Below are positions 52,100 through 61,276 of a stretch of DNA of 64,000 nt, one piece after another. Below the pieces are notes generated by a model. The model saw only the letters and a program-made list of their open reading frames with translations, did not search any database and was not told the origin of the DNA. Source of the DNA: Chloroflexota bacterium. Its GTDB lineage: Bacteria > Chloroflexota > Anaerolineae > Aggregatilineales > Phototrophicaceae. Within the stretch, counting starts at the first letter, position 1; each line of letters opens with the position of its first letter. The position numbers and the translations under genes are program-made. Location of the stretch: positions 62,001 to 126,000 of the forward strand of contig JACAER010000006.1 of NCBI GenBank assembly GCA_013388745.1, read 5' to 3'.

Positions 52100-55000
52100 T
52101 CACTGGGCGATGATCGGCACTTCATAGGGCTGCATCAAGATATCCGCTGTTGCCGCACTGATCAGCACGAGCCGGATGCGGTAACTGCCGGGCGGCAGCG
52201 GCGCGAGCCATTCAAGCTGGCCGTTAATCACGTTCTGGTTGTGCGTTTCGCCCAACGTTGTCCAGTTGCTCCACTGGCCTCCGATAATCTCGATTTTGTA
52301 GTAGAGTACGTCGTTCGGGTTGAACTGCGCTGTGCCCATGATCGGCATTCCCCCGCTGACAACCTGATTGGGCGTCGGCGAATTGATGACGGCCACCGTG
52401 CCCTCCGGCACAGAAGGCGCATAGACCGGCATCTGCATTGTCAGCAGTTCGGGTGTGCAGGCAATCGTCGGCAGGAAAGCCAGCCCTCGTCCACGCGCCC
52501 ATTCTTCGGCGCGGGCGGCATCATCCGCGTTGGGCGGCGGGGCGATAAACAAGAGCGACTGTGAGGCGGGCGCGGTGGCCGCCAGATCGACAGGGATTTG
52601 ACAGTAAATGGGCGAGGGCGGGGCAGCTTGTCCGGCAGGCGCAGGAATCGTAATCATGGCGCTGATCTGTGGCGGAATGGCCTGCACCAGCACGCGGTAC
52701 ACGCTCGGCGATTCTTCCACCATATAGGTGTTGCCGGGCAGCACCGGGCTGGGGAACGAGCTGTTGGGATACATCAGCCCACCCTGTCCATCAGGCACGC
52801 CCGCCGGATAATCCAGCATCCACTCGTTCATGGTTGGGCATTCCACCGCCGGGTCAACCAGGCGGCGCACATCGCAGATGCGCGTGTAAGTCATACCAGG
52901 CGGGTTTGGCCAGATTTCCGGGTTCAGCCCGCCGTTAACAGCAAAACGCGCCAGCCATTCCGGGTTGTTGTAAATCGAGGTGATAACAGTGTTCCAAATA
53001 GGCGCGGCGCCGGTCAAGCCCGACACGTTGTTCATCGGATCGCCGTTGTTGTTGCCTACCCATACGCCCACCACCACATTAGGCGTAAAGCCCACTGTCC
53101 AGTTGTCTTTATAGTCGTTGGTGGTGCCGGTTTTGACCGAAGTGATCACATTGCCGGTGTTGAGCACGCTGTTGCTGCCCATGGCCGCGCTGCGCGCCAC
53201 GTTGTCGCGCAGAATATCGCTCATCAGAAAGGCGATGCGCGGGTCCAGCACCTGCGCGCCCAATCCAGTGCGGTTGACGCTGTTGCTCGTCAGGTTGCCG
53301 CGCGGGCAGCCGTTTTCGTACTGATAGATGATATTCTCGTTGTTGTCCACCACGCACAGAATCGACGTGGTTTCAACATAGACACCCTGATTGGCGAACA
53401 CGGCGTAGCCGCGCGCCAGTTCCAGCAGGCTCACCTCGCCGCCACCCAGCGTGAGCGAAATCCCATAGCGGCTGGCGTCTGTGCCCAGACTCGTCATACC
53501 CAGCCGGTTGGCGAAGTTCAGCAGATAATCGACACCGATCAGACGCATGGTTTGCAGCGCAGGGATGTTGTAGCTGTTGGCCAGCGCGGCGCGCATCGAC
53601 ATCGGGCCGTGATAACCGCCGTCGTAGTTGCGCGGCGGCGTGCCCTCCGGGTATTCCGGGCGCATCAGGGTGGGTGTGTCCCAGATAACGCTGCCGGGCG
53701 TGATAACGCTCGCTTCTAGCGCCGCCGCATAGGTGAAAACCTTCATGGTGCTGCCGGGCTGGCGCACCGCCGTAGTGACATTCACACGCCCGTCGATGGC
53801 GTCGTTGTAGTAATCGACACTGCCCACCATGCCGAGGATTTCGCCGGTTGTCGGCTGGAGAATGATAACCGCGCCGTTGGTCACGTTGTTGCCCGCCAGC
53901 CGCGCGACCTGCGCCGCCGCCGCCTGCTGCGCCATCTCGTTAATGTCCAGATCGAGCGTGGTATAGACATGGAAGCCGCCTGCGGCGATCTGTTCCGGGC
54001 TGAGGCCGATTTGGCCGAGCACATCAACAAGATCGTCCTGCGCATACACCGTGAAATGCGGCGCGCGCAGCGAGACATCGGACGTGGTGTTGTAGACCAG
54101 GCCGGCTTCGAGCGCGGCGTCGCGTTCGGCGTCACTGATGAAGCCTTCCGTGACCATACGATCGAGCACCGTGCGCCAGCGAATGTCTACGGCGGCCTGC
54201 ACATTGGGATCAGGGTCGAGCGGGTCGAGATCGGCGGGGGCCTGGGGCAGCCCAGCGAGCAGCGCGGCCTCGCCCAAGGTCAGTTCGTTGACCGATTTGC
54301 CGAAGAAAATCTGCGCGGCGGCCTCTGCGCCGTAAGCCAGATTGCCGTAGTAGATTTCATTCAGGTACAGCGTCAGAATGTCTTCTTTACTTCGCTGCTG
54401 TGTCAGCGCCAGCGCCAGAATGATCTCTTCCAGCTTGCGCGTTAGGCTGCGCTCGGCGCGGTATTGAAAATCGAACAGCACGTTGCGCACCAACTGCTGC
54501 GTGATAGTGCTGGCGCCTGACGAGCCGCTGACAATGCCGAGGTACTGCAAGCCGGCGCGGATATTGGCTTCGACTTCGATGCCCGGATTCGTCCAGAAGG
54601 TGTCGTCCTCGATGGCGATCGTCGCCTCGATCAAATACTGCGGAAAATCGCTGTAGGAGACGTTGCTGCGCCGGCCTTCGTTAAAGGCTTCGTAGAGCAG
54701 CGTGCCGTTGCGGTCATAGAAAAAGGTGCTCTGGAAATTGGTGTAGTTATCCAGCGCCGTCAGTCGTTCGCGCGCCAGCGTATCGACACGGTTATAGGCC
54801 CACGCGCTGATCGTCACGGTGAGGCAGGTGAAGCCGCCGCAAAAGGTGAGGAATGTCCCCAGAAAAATATACAGGCAGCCGATGGGCAGCCCCAGAAATG
54901 TCTTGCGCCGCACGCCATTTTTGGCCCTGCGTTTGCTTTTGCCGGGCGGCGCGGCCTGCGGCGGCGCGCTGGCGCCGGGGGGCAGGGGCGGCAGTGCGCT

Positions 55001-55504
55001 CTGCTGCGGCGTGGGCAGCACCTGCGGCGGGCGCTGGTACGGGCTGTAACCCTGATTCGGACGATAAGTCGGCTGATTAACACGCGGCGGCGGCGTGGGC
55101 GGCTGCACTTTGGGGCTGCGCATCGTCGCTTCGGGGCGCGGGTAAAAATCCGGGTTGGGGTCCAGCCCGCCGCTGCCCATCAAGGTATTGGCCGCAGACG
55201 AACGCGGCGGCTCCTGATACACCGGCATCGTGGGCATTTCGTAAGGCTGGTACTTTTTACCGCCGGGTGCGGGGTCATCAATCGGCGGCAAATCGGCGGT
55301 CTCGTCGTCGCTGCTGCTGGACGCTGCATCGCTGGCCAGCGGCAGGCGAAAAGGCACATCGTCCTCGCTGCTGTAGGCCCGCGGTTCGCTGTATTCTTCG
55401 TTCGACGACGGATTGTCCGAAGCCAGCAGTTCCTCAGACGGCATGGTTTCGGCTTCCGAAGCATCGTCATCGGGCAGGGGCGCTAAATCGCGTTCGTCAG
55501 GCAT
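52100..55504 (-). CDS. Class A penicillin-binding protein (glycosyltransferase + transpeptidase)
   Basis: A 1134-residue bifunctional peptidoglycan synthase. The first about 200 residues are a low-complexity acidic and then Pro-rich cytoplasmic tail (PPTPPPRVNQPTYRPNQG). A membrane helix follows at about 220-245. The GT51 domain (about 270-430) has IAIEDDTFWTNPGIEVEAN with the catalytic Glu and GASTITQQLVRNVLF. The transpeptidase (about 540-870) has the SxxK motif GSTMKVFT, the SxN motif NSYNIPAL and the KTG motif VKTGTTNDYKDNWTVGF. About 200 further residues carry a Pro-rich region and a final Ig-like segment (INSPTPNQVVSGGMPIMGTAQF). The ATG at 55504 gives the most acidic N-terminus and is preferred over 55609. 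Confidence 0.92.
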   Translation of the reverse strand: MPDERDLAPLPDDDASEAETMPSEELLASDNPSSNEEYSEPRAYSSEDDVPFRLPLASDAASSSSDDETADLPPIDDPAPGGKKYQPYEMPTMPVYQEPPRSSAANTLMGSGGLDPNPDFYPRPEATMRSPKVQPPTPPPRVNQPTYRPNQGYSPYQRPPQVLPTPQQSALPPLPPGASAPPQAAPPGKSKRRAKNGVRRKTFLGLPIGCLYIFLGTFLTFCGGFTCLTVTISAWAYNRVDTLARERLTALDNYTNFQSTFFYDRNGTLLYEAFNEGRRSNVSYSDFPQYLIEATIAIEDDTFWTNPGIEVEANIRAGLQYLGIVSGSSGASTITQQLVRNVLFDFQYRAERSLTRKLEEIILALALTQQRSKEDILTLYLNEIYYGNLAYGAEAAAQIFFGKSVNELTLGEAALLAGLPQAPADLDPLDPDPNVQAAVDIRWRTVLDRMVTEGFISDAERDAALEAGLVYNTTSDVSLRAPHFTVYAQDDLVDVLGQIGLSPEQIAAGGFHVYTTLDLDINEMAQQAAAAQVARLAGNNVTNGAVIILQPTTGEILGMVGSVDYYNDAIDGRVNVTTAVRQPGSTMKVFTYAAALEASVITPGSVIWDTPTLMRPEYPEGTPPRNYDGGYHGPMSMRAALANSYNIPALQTMRLIGVDYLLNFANRLGMTSLGTDASRYGISLTLGGGEVSLLELARGYAVFANQGVYVETTSILCVVDNNENIIYQYENGCPRGNLTSNSVNRTGLGAQVLDPRIAFLMSDILRDNVARSAAMGSNSVLNTGNVITSVKTGTTNDYKDNWTVGFTPNVVVGVWVGNNNGDPMNNVSGLTGAAPIWNTVITSIYNNPEWLARFAVNGGLNPEIWPNPPGMTYTRICDVRRLVDPAVECPTMNEWMLDYPAGVPDGQGGLMYPNSSFPSPVLPGNTYMVEESPSVYRVLVQAIPPQISAMITIPAPAGQAAPPSPIYCQIPVDLAATAPASQSLLFIAPPPNADDAARAEEWARGRGLAFLPTIACTPELLTMQMPVYAPSVPEGTVAVINSPTPNQVVSGGMPIMGTAQFNPNDVLYYKIEIIGGQWSNWTTLGETHNQNVINGQLEWLAPLPPGSYRIRLVLISAATADILMQPYEVPIIAQ

Positions 55505-55739
55505 ACTGTGCGCTGCTCCACTCCAATCATAAGAACACTTCTGATTGTAGCAGAGATATGGCGAATAGGGTGACGCTGCGCGCCTGACGCGCGCTCTACG
55601 ATCAGGCAACTGTCCCGCGGCGCAGGGGAGGCGTGCCGCCCGTATAACCCTTTTTGCCTCACAATCTCTAACAACGATTTAAATAATGTATGTTATAGTA
55701 AAATCTGTCTCGGTCTTTGGACACAGTTTTGGGGCACGT

Positions 55740-56357
55740 ATGCGCGCATACCGCACAACCCTTGCAGAAAGCGATTCGGCCTGGGCGCGGCTGGTTTCCG
55801 ATCTGGTCAGCCCGCCGGTGGTGTGGATGCTGCTGGGCATCGCCATCGCCTTTCGCTTTGCCGAAAGCGGTTCGCAGGCGCTGCTGTGGGTGACCATCTA
55901 TGTCGTGCTGATCTGTGTGCTGCCGGTCATTTATATCGTGTGGAATGTGCGGCGCGGCAAGATCACCGATATTCACATGAAGGAACGACGCCAGCGCTTG
56001 CGCCCGTTTTTGTTCTCGATCATGTGCTCGGCCCTGGGCTGGGTCGTGCTCACCCTCATGAATACACCCCAGATCATCTCGGCGTTCGCCCTCTTCAGCC
56101 TGCTGCAATTGGGCGTGCTGATGGTCATCACGCTGGTCTGGCAGATCAGCATCCACGCCATGAGCATCACCGGCGTGGTGGTCGCCACCGGCGCCATCTT
56201 CGGGCTGCCGCAAGCGCTGGTGCTGGTGCCCCTGGTGCCGCTGGTGGGTATGGCGCGCATCAAACTACACCGCCACACGCTGTCGCAAGTGCTGGCCGGC
56301 ACGCTCGTAGGCGCGCTGCTGCCGCTGCTGCTGTTCATCCTCTTCGTGCCCAATTAA
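55740..56357 (+). CDS. PAP2-like integral membrane phosphatase
   Basis: A 205-residue protein with five to six hydrophobic segments (about residues 22-40, 45-65, 90-110, 115-130, 145-175 and 185-203). Near the end, ARIKLHRHTLSQVLAGTLVGALLP resembles the last motif of type 2 phosphatidic acid phosphatases (R-x-x-x-x-x-H-x-x-x-D/Q). The other motifs are KERRQRLRPF and WQISIHAMSITG. It may dephosphorylate a lipid or undecaprenyl phosphate; the catalytic set is only partly recognisable. Start 55740 is chosen because its upstream GGGG is near; the frame to 55686 is possible. It is divergent to the PBP gene. Confidence 0.75.
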   Translation: MRAYRTTLAESDSAWARLVSDLVSPPVVWMLLGIAIAFRFAESGSQALLWVTIYVVLICVLPVIYIVWNVRRGKITDIHMKERRQRLRPFLFSIMCSALGWVVLTLMNTPQIISAFALFSLLQLGVLMVITLVWQISIHAMSITGVVVATGAIFGLPQALVLVPLVPLVGMARIKLHRHTLSQVLAGTLVGALLPLLLFILFVPN

Positions 56358-56606
56358 TGTTCACAAACCCACTCATCGCGCGCTGATTTGCCACAAACGC
56401 TCTTGCGCAGCCTTGGCGTGTGTCTAGGCATTGGCACTTTTCCCACATCCAATTACCCGCTGAATAAACCTTTTATCAGGGCGCCGAGTCTCTGTGCTGG
56501 CGCGCCAGCCCGCTTGCTCGGCTTCCCGCCCACCGCCGGCGCACGCAAATCTCATGAGAATCTTACTGAAAACTGTTATTTTGGTGCTGTATAGAGGTTC
56601 GAGGAT

Positions 56607-57296
56607 ATGCTATCATCCATCATCAACAGGCTTCTCAAACTAACACAGCCATCCATGACAACTATCCTTTTGGTCAGGCACGCCGTCAACGATTATGTCA
56701 AGACCGGCAGATTAGCAGGCTGGACACCGGGTGTCCATCTGAACGACGAGGGCAAAGCGCAGGCCGAAGCCCTGGGACAGCGTTTGGCCGCGGCGCCGCT
56801 CAAGCAGTTGTATTCCAGCCCGCTGGAACGCACGATGGAAACGGCTGCCGCTATCCAGAAACATCACCCGCACCTCACGATCCAGCCCCATGATCAGATC
56901 GGCGAGGTGCGCTACGGCGACTGGGAAGGCCAGTCGATTGCCGCGCTCAACGGGCGCAAAATGTGGCAGGTCGTGCAGGAATATCCGTCGCGCGCGGTCT
57001 TCCCCAACGGCGAAGCGCTGCGCACGGCGCAAACGCGCGCGGTCAATGCTGTCGAAGAACTGGTCAGCCGCCACCCGCGCGAGATGATCGTCCTCGTCTC
57101 CCACGCCGATATTATCAAGATGGTGCTCGCCCACTATCTGGGAATGCATCTCGACCAGTTCCAGCGCCTGGTCATTTCGCCAGCGTCTATCAGCATCATG
57201 GAACTGGGGCACAGCCGGCCTTATGTGGCGGCGCTCAACGATATGGCCCACATCACCCAGATAGAACGCGAACGCCAGCAGCAAAAAGAGCAGTGA
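56607..57296 (+). CDS. Histidine phosphatase, MSMEG_4193 family
   Basis: A 229-residue phosphatase with RHG signature LVRHAVNDY (Arg24, His25), then RLAGWTPGVHLNDEGKAQAEALGQRL, LYSSPLERTMETAAAI, RYGDWEGQSI and the second His in VLVSHADIIKMV. The MSMEG_4193 group is predicted to be a phosphomutase or phosphatase of unknown substrate. The usual family N-terminus begins with the inner ATG at 56655; I give 56607 because AGAGG lies upstream and the inner ATG has no ribosome site. It is the first gene of a tight operon with DUF3090 (4 bases apart) and SCO1664 (3 bases apart). Confidence 0.9.
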   Translation: MLSSIINRLLKLTQPSMTTILLVRHAVNDYVKTGRLAGWTPGVHLNDEGKAQAEALGQRLAAAPLKQLYSSPLERTMETAAAIQKHHPHLTIQPHDQIGEVRYGDWEGQSIAALNGRKMWQVVQEYPSRAVFPNGEALRTAQTRAVNAVEELVSRHPREMIVLVSHADIIKMVLAHYLGMHLDQFQRLVISPASISIMELGHSRPYVAALNDMAHITQIERERQQQKEQ

Positions 57297-57300
57297 GCCT

Positions 57301-57810
57301 ATGTCCAGTGTTGAAATTGAACTGAATCCAGTAGACTTCGTGACTGTCGGCACGATTGGCCCCAAGGGCAAACGTGTCTTCCATCTGCAAGCCGGCAAGG
57401 GCAAGCAGCTTGTTTCGCTGGTGATCGAAAAAGAACAGGCGTGGGCGCTGAGCGACGCCATCAAAGAACTGATGGAAGACCTGGATAACCGCTTTCCTCA
57501 CCAGCAGACCGAACTCGATTTGAGTACAATAGATATGGAGCTGCGCGAACCCATTGAACCGGTGTTCCGCGTAGCCCAGATGGCACTCGGTTACGACGAA
57601 GAGCGCGATCTGGTCGTCTTAGTCGCGCAAGAACTGGTTGTGACCGACCCAGAGCGGGCTGAAAAACCGCAGCCCACCAATCCCGGTGTTGTGCGCATGT
57701 GGTGTAGTCGCCCGCAGATGCGCGCCCTCAGTCTGCACGCCATGTCCGCCGTACAGGCCGGACGCGCAGACCCCAAGCAGAACGGCAGGTTAGTTTACTA
57801 CTGGCTCTAG
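57301..57810 (+). CDS. DUF3090 family protein
   Basis: A 169-residue protein of the DUF3090 family. Conserved parts are VDFVTVGTIGPKGKRVFHLQAGKG and VSLVIEKEQAWALSDAIKELMED. The central part is FRVAQMALGYDEERDLVVLVAQEL, followed by VRMWCSRPQMRALSLHAMSAVQAGR. Homologues I recall usually end in a Cys-rich tail (C-P-x-C ... C) after AGR; here the tail reads ADPKQNGRLVYYWL without any cysteine. The family always travels with the flanking phosphatase and SCO1664 in actinobacteria, so it likely works with them in one complex or pathway. No catalytic residues can be named. Confidence 0.9.
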   Translation: MSSVEIELNPVDFVTVGTIGPKGKRVFHLQAGKGKQLVSLVIEKEQAWALSDAIKELMEDLDNRFPHQQTELDLSTIDMELREPIEPVFRVAQMALGYDEERDLVVLVAQELVVTDPERAEKPQPTNPGVVRMWCSRPQMRALSLHAMSAVQAGRADPKQNGRLVYYWL

Positions 57811-57813
57811 CCC

Positions 57814-58563
57814 ATGAGCGACAACGACAGTTCCAGAAAAAATGTCTCGGTAGAGCGCGTGTTAGAAGCCCTCAGGCAGGGCAAAATCGAATCCGAGCAC
57901 GGCTTGATGCGCTGGAGTTCGAACTACACCTTTCTTGTCTCGGTGACACAGGAAGATCTGCGGCTGAATGCCGTCTACAAGCCGCAAAAAGGCGAGCGCC
58001 CACTGTGGGATTTTCCTGATGGGACACTGTGCTACCGCGAAGTAGCTTCGTTCAACACTTCGCACGCGCTCGGCTGGCAGCTTGTGCCCCCGACAGTGCT
58101 GCGCGACGGGCCGCGCGGGCTGGGGTCGGTGCAGTTTTTTATCGACCACAACCCGGAACAGAATTATTTCTCGTTCGAAAAAAATCTCGCCCCGCAGTTG
58201 ATGCGCCTGTCCCTGTTTGACTATCTGGTGAACAACGCCGACCGCAAGGGCGGTCACTGCCTGCTGGATACCCAGGGTCATCTGTGGGGCATTGATCACG
58301 GTATCACCTTCCACGCCTCGCATAAGCTGCGCACGGTGATCTGGGATTTCGCCGGCCAGCCTGTGCCCGCTGACCTGCTGGCCGACGTGGAAAAATTGGC
58401 GCAAGCGCTGGCCGATTGCAACAGCGCCTTTTACAAAACCATGCAGTCGCTGCTTTCTGAAACCGAAATCCACGCTTTCGAGGCGCGCATGCGCCGCATC
58501 CTCAAGAGCAAGAAGTATCCTCAGCCCGGCCCCGGCCCCAATTACCCCTGGCCGCCAGTATAA
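57814..58563 (+). CDS. SCO1664 family protein (PI3/4-kinase-like fold)
   Basis: A 249-residue protein. Residues about 40-160 have the SCO1664 signature: VYKPQKGERPLWDFPDGTLCYREVASFNTSHALGW, then LVPPTVLRDGPRGLGSVQFFIDH. The catalytic-like loop is SLFDYLVNNADRKGGHCLLD, and DTQGHLWGIDHGITFHASHKLRTVIWDF supplies the second Asp. The two Asp-containing motifs are reminiscent of phosphatidylinositol 3/4-kinases and HipA kinases, so a kinase-like function is likely but unproven. It is the last gene of the phosphatase/DUF3090/SCO1664 operon, starting 3 bases after DUF3090. Confidence 0.9.
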   Translation: MSDNDSSRKNVSVERVLEALRQGKIESEHGLMRWSSNYTFLVSVTQEDLRLNAVYKPQKGERPLWDFPDGTLCYREVASFNTSHALGWQLVPPTVLRDGPRGLGSVQFFIDHNPEQNYFSFEKNLAPQLMRLSLFDYLVNNADRKGGHCLLDTQGHLWGIDHGITFHASHKLRTVIWDFAGQPVPADLLADVEKLAQALADCNSAFYKTMQSLLSETEIHAFEARMRRILKSKKYPQPGPGPNYPWPPV

Positions 58564-58666
58564 ATTCTACTAAAAACGTTAGTTTGTTCTTCATATTTTG
58601 TTGAACTTCCGATAAAACCACTACAGGACACTCATCACTGTCACGATTTTGTAGAGAGGATAGTGT

Positions 58667-60286
58667 ATGTCTCGTCACTTAACGCTTCTGGGTTGTTTGC
58701 TGCTGCTGCTGGCGCTGCTCGCTCCGGCAGCCAGCGCGCAGGACGAAACGTTCTCGCTCACGCTCATGCACACCAATGATACGCACACCTGGCACGAGCC
58801 GCAGGGCGACGGCAATGGCGGCGTCGCCCTGCAAGCCGCTGTCGTCAACCAGATTCGCGCCGAAGCCGCTAATTCGCTGCTGCTGGACGCGGGTGATCGT
58901 TTCACCGGCACGCTCTATCAGGTGCAGTACCAAGGTCTGGAAAACGCGCGTATCATGAATCAGCTCGGCTACGACGCGATGACGCTGGGCAACCATGAAT
59001 TCGACTACGGCGAAGACGTACTGCAAGCGTTTTTGGCTGCGCTGGAATTCCCGGTCGTCACCGCCAATGTCGATTTTACAGCCTTCCCGGCCATTGACGA
59101 ACTCGTCAGCCCCTACACACTGCTGGAAGTCGGCGGCCAGCAAATCGGGGTGATCGGCATCACCACGCCCGATACGCCCATCGCCTCCAGCCCCGATCCC
59201 GATGTCATTTTCGGTGCTGATCTGGTGGCTGCCGCGCAAGCGGCGATCGACGAATTGACGGCGCAGGGCGTCAACAAGATTATCGTCCTCACCCACATCG
59301 GTATCACCGCCGATCTGGAGCTGGTGCCTCAATTGAGTGGTGCCGATGTCATCATCGGCGGACACAGCCACACACTGCTGAGCAACACCTATCGCTCGGC
59401 CTTGCGTGAATATCCGGTAGTGCTGGAAGGCGCGGACGGCAGCCCGACGCTCTATGTGCAGTCCGGCTCGCAGAATATCTACCTGGGCCGTCTGGATGTG
59501 CAGTTCGATGCCGAGGGTATCCTGACACGCTGGGCGGGCGACAGCATCCTGCTTTCGCGCTACATCACGCCCGACGCTGACGCCGCTGCGCTGATGACAG
59601 AATTATCCGGCCCGATCGAAGAACTGCGTGCGCAGCCCACTGGCGCGACTTCCGGCACCTATCTGGTCGGTGATCGCCGTGTATGCCGCGTCGAAGAATG
59701 TAATCTGGGTAATTTGATTGCCGACGCCATGCGTCTGGAAGTCAACGCGCAGATCGCCATCATGAATGGTGGCGGCATCCGCGCCGACATTGACGAAGGT
59801 GAAGTTACGATTGGCGAAGTCTTCACCGTTCTGCCCTTCGGCAACACGCTGGCGACCTTTGAACTCACCGGCGCGGACGTGATCGCGGCGCTGGAAAACG
59901 GCGTGTCGCGCATCGCGCTCAACGATGCCGGGCAGATCGAACGTGACGGCGCCGCTGGGCGCTTCCCACAGGTGTCGGGTATCCGCTTCAGCTTCGACCC
60001 CACACAGGAAGCCGGCAGCCGCATCGTCAGTGTGGAAGTCTTGGGCGCAGACGGCAGCTATGCTGCGATTGACCCGGCTGCCACCTACTCGGTGGTCAGC
60101 AACAACTTCCTGCGCCAGGGCGGCGACGGTTACAGCGTGTTCCTGGATAACGGCCTGAACGCCTATGACTTTGGTCGCCCACTGAATGATGTGGTGGTCG
60201 ATTATATGGTCGCCAACAGCCCGGTGAGCGCCGCTGTCGAAGGCCGCATCACCCCTGTGAACGCCGAAGTCGAACCGCTGGAATAG
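58667..60286 (+). CDS. Secreted 5'-nucleotidase / UshA-like metallophosphatase
   Basis: A 539-residue exported enzyme with signal peptide ending ASAQ near residue 25. The N-terminal metallophosphatase domain has LMHTNDTHTWHE, DAGDRFTGTLY, TLGNHEFDYG, VLTHIG and IIGGHSHTLL, which bind two metals. The C-terminal substrate domain has EECNLGNLIADAMR, AIMNGGGIRADIDEG and LPFGNTLATFELTG with the adenine-stacking aromatic. It hydrolyses extracellular nucleotides to nucleosides plus phosphate. The RBS (GAGAGGA) precedes the ATG. It has no operon partner and is followed by GC-rich hairpins. Confidence 0.92.
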   Translation: MSRHLTLLGCLLLLLALLAPAASAQDETFSLTLMHTNDTHTWHEPQGDGNGGVALQAAVVNQIRAEAANSLLLDAGDRFTGTLYQVQYQGLENARIMNQLGYDAMTLGNHEFDYGEDVLQAFLAALEFPVVTANVDFTAFPAIDELVSPYTLLEVGGQQIGVIGITTPDTPIASSPDPDVIFGADLVAAAQAAIDELTAQGVNKIIVLTHIGITADLELVPQLSGADVIIGGHSHTLLSNTYRSALREYPVVLEGADGSPTLYVQSGSQNIYLGRLDVQFDAEGILTRWAGDSILLSRYITPDADAAALMTELSGPIEELRAQPTGATSGTYLVGDRRVCRVEECNLGNLIADAMRLEVNAQIAIMNGGGIRADIDEGEVTIGEVFTVLPFGNTLATFELTGADVIAALENGVSRIALNDAGQIERDGAAGRFPQVSGIRFSFDPTQEAGSRIVSVEVLGADGSYAAIDPAATYSVVSNNFLRQGGDGYSVFLDNGLNAYDFGRPLNDVVVDYMVANSPVSAAVEGRITPVNAEVEPLE

Positions 60287-60306
60287 TTCCTGAGCTTCGT
60301 TCGTCT

Positions 60307-60379
60307 GGCATTTCCTTCCGAAATGCCCTGAACTTCACACCCACGCTTTCGTAGGGGCGGCCCATCGTGTCGCCCCTCC
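60307..60379. repeat. Pair of GC-rich hairpins, one REP-like, downstream of the 5'-nucleotidase gene
   Basis: GGCATTT/AAATGCC (60307-60327) and AGGGGCG/CGCCCCT (60352-60379). The second shares its core with 41860-41884 and with common short repeats of this phylum. Neither ends in a T-run. Confidence 0.45.
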
Positions 60380-60487
60380 TTCTGATAGTCTGACCGGGTA
60401 TTTATGACGGGGCGCGCACATTTGGCCGCAGCCACGCACACATTCCCCTGCCTTACCCATTTTTTCATCAGCAAAGTCCGCTTTTTG

Positions 60488-61276
60488 TCACAAATAACGC
60501 CGCAAAATAGCTTCAATCGCCCCCTCTTGCAGCATCTCTGCCAATGCCGCGTCCACCGCCTCGAACAGCGTCGTCCTGTCCAGCCGCACCGCGATCACAT
60601 ACGGGGTGTGTGTCAGCGGCGTCAGCACTGGTCTCCACTCCGCGTGCTCACGCAGGTACAGCCGCACGCTTACGGCGTCCACCAGCGCCGCATCTGCCAC
60701 GCCCAGGCGCGCCGCGTCCAGCGCGTACTGCGGCAGTTCATAAGGCAGCGGCATGAACGGCTGCTCCACCAGCCGCTGCCAGCGCCGCACCTCCTGATCG
60801 CCTACCGAGCCAAATTCATAGGCGATGCGGCGTCCCGGCGACTCTTCCATGCGCGTCAACCCGCCCACCAGCACCAGCCCGGCATCGAAATAAGCGCGGG
60901 TATAGCGCACCTGCCCGCGCCGCGCCGCGTTGGGGATGAGCGCCGCCAGCACAATATCGACCTGATCGGTGCGCAGCGCATCGTACAACCCGTCGAAACC
61001 CATATTGACGAAGCGTACCGGCGCGCCCAGACGTGTTCCCAGCGCCCGCCCGATCTCAATATCGATTCCCCACAGATCGTCCGCTGTGGCTACGGCGAAC
61101 GGTGGATAACTGGCGTCAACGGCGATACGCAGTTCGCCATACGGCAGCAGAATCGGCGGCGGGCGTGTCGCCGCATACAGTATGACACCCGCCAGCGCCA
61201 GCAGCGCCAGCGCCGCGCTCAAGCGTTTGTGCGCGCGGATCGTCTGAATTATGGTTCTTGCGGCGGCGGAAGCCAT
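60488..61276 (-). CDS. Extracellular solute-binding protein family 3 (amino-acid-like)
   Basis: A 262-residue protein anchored by one hydrophobic segment (about residues 20-36). The family 3 binding core reads GELRIAVDASYPPFAVATADDLWGIDIEIGRALG, VDIVLAALIPNAARR, RIAYEFGSVGDQEVRRW and ALVDAVSVRLYL. It is a short version of polar amino acid binding proteins. No permease or ATPase gene accompanies it, so it may sense or share a transporter. It overlaps the upstream glycosidase-like gene by 28 bases in the same direction, so the two are coupled; the RBS (GGAG) is inside that gene. Confidence 0.85.
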   Translation of the reverse strand: MASAAARTIIQTIRAHKRLSAALALLALAGVILYAATRPPPILLPYGELRIAVDASYPPFAVATADDLWGIDIEIGRALGTRLGAPVRFVNMGFDGLYDALRTDQVDIVLAALIPNAARRGQVRYTRAYFDAGLVLVGGLTRMEESPGRRIAYEFGSVGDQEVRRWQRLVEQPFMPLPYELPQYALDAARLGVADAALVDAVSVRLYLREHAEWRPVLTPLTHTPYVIAVRLDRTTLFEAVDAALAEMLQEGAIEAILRRYL

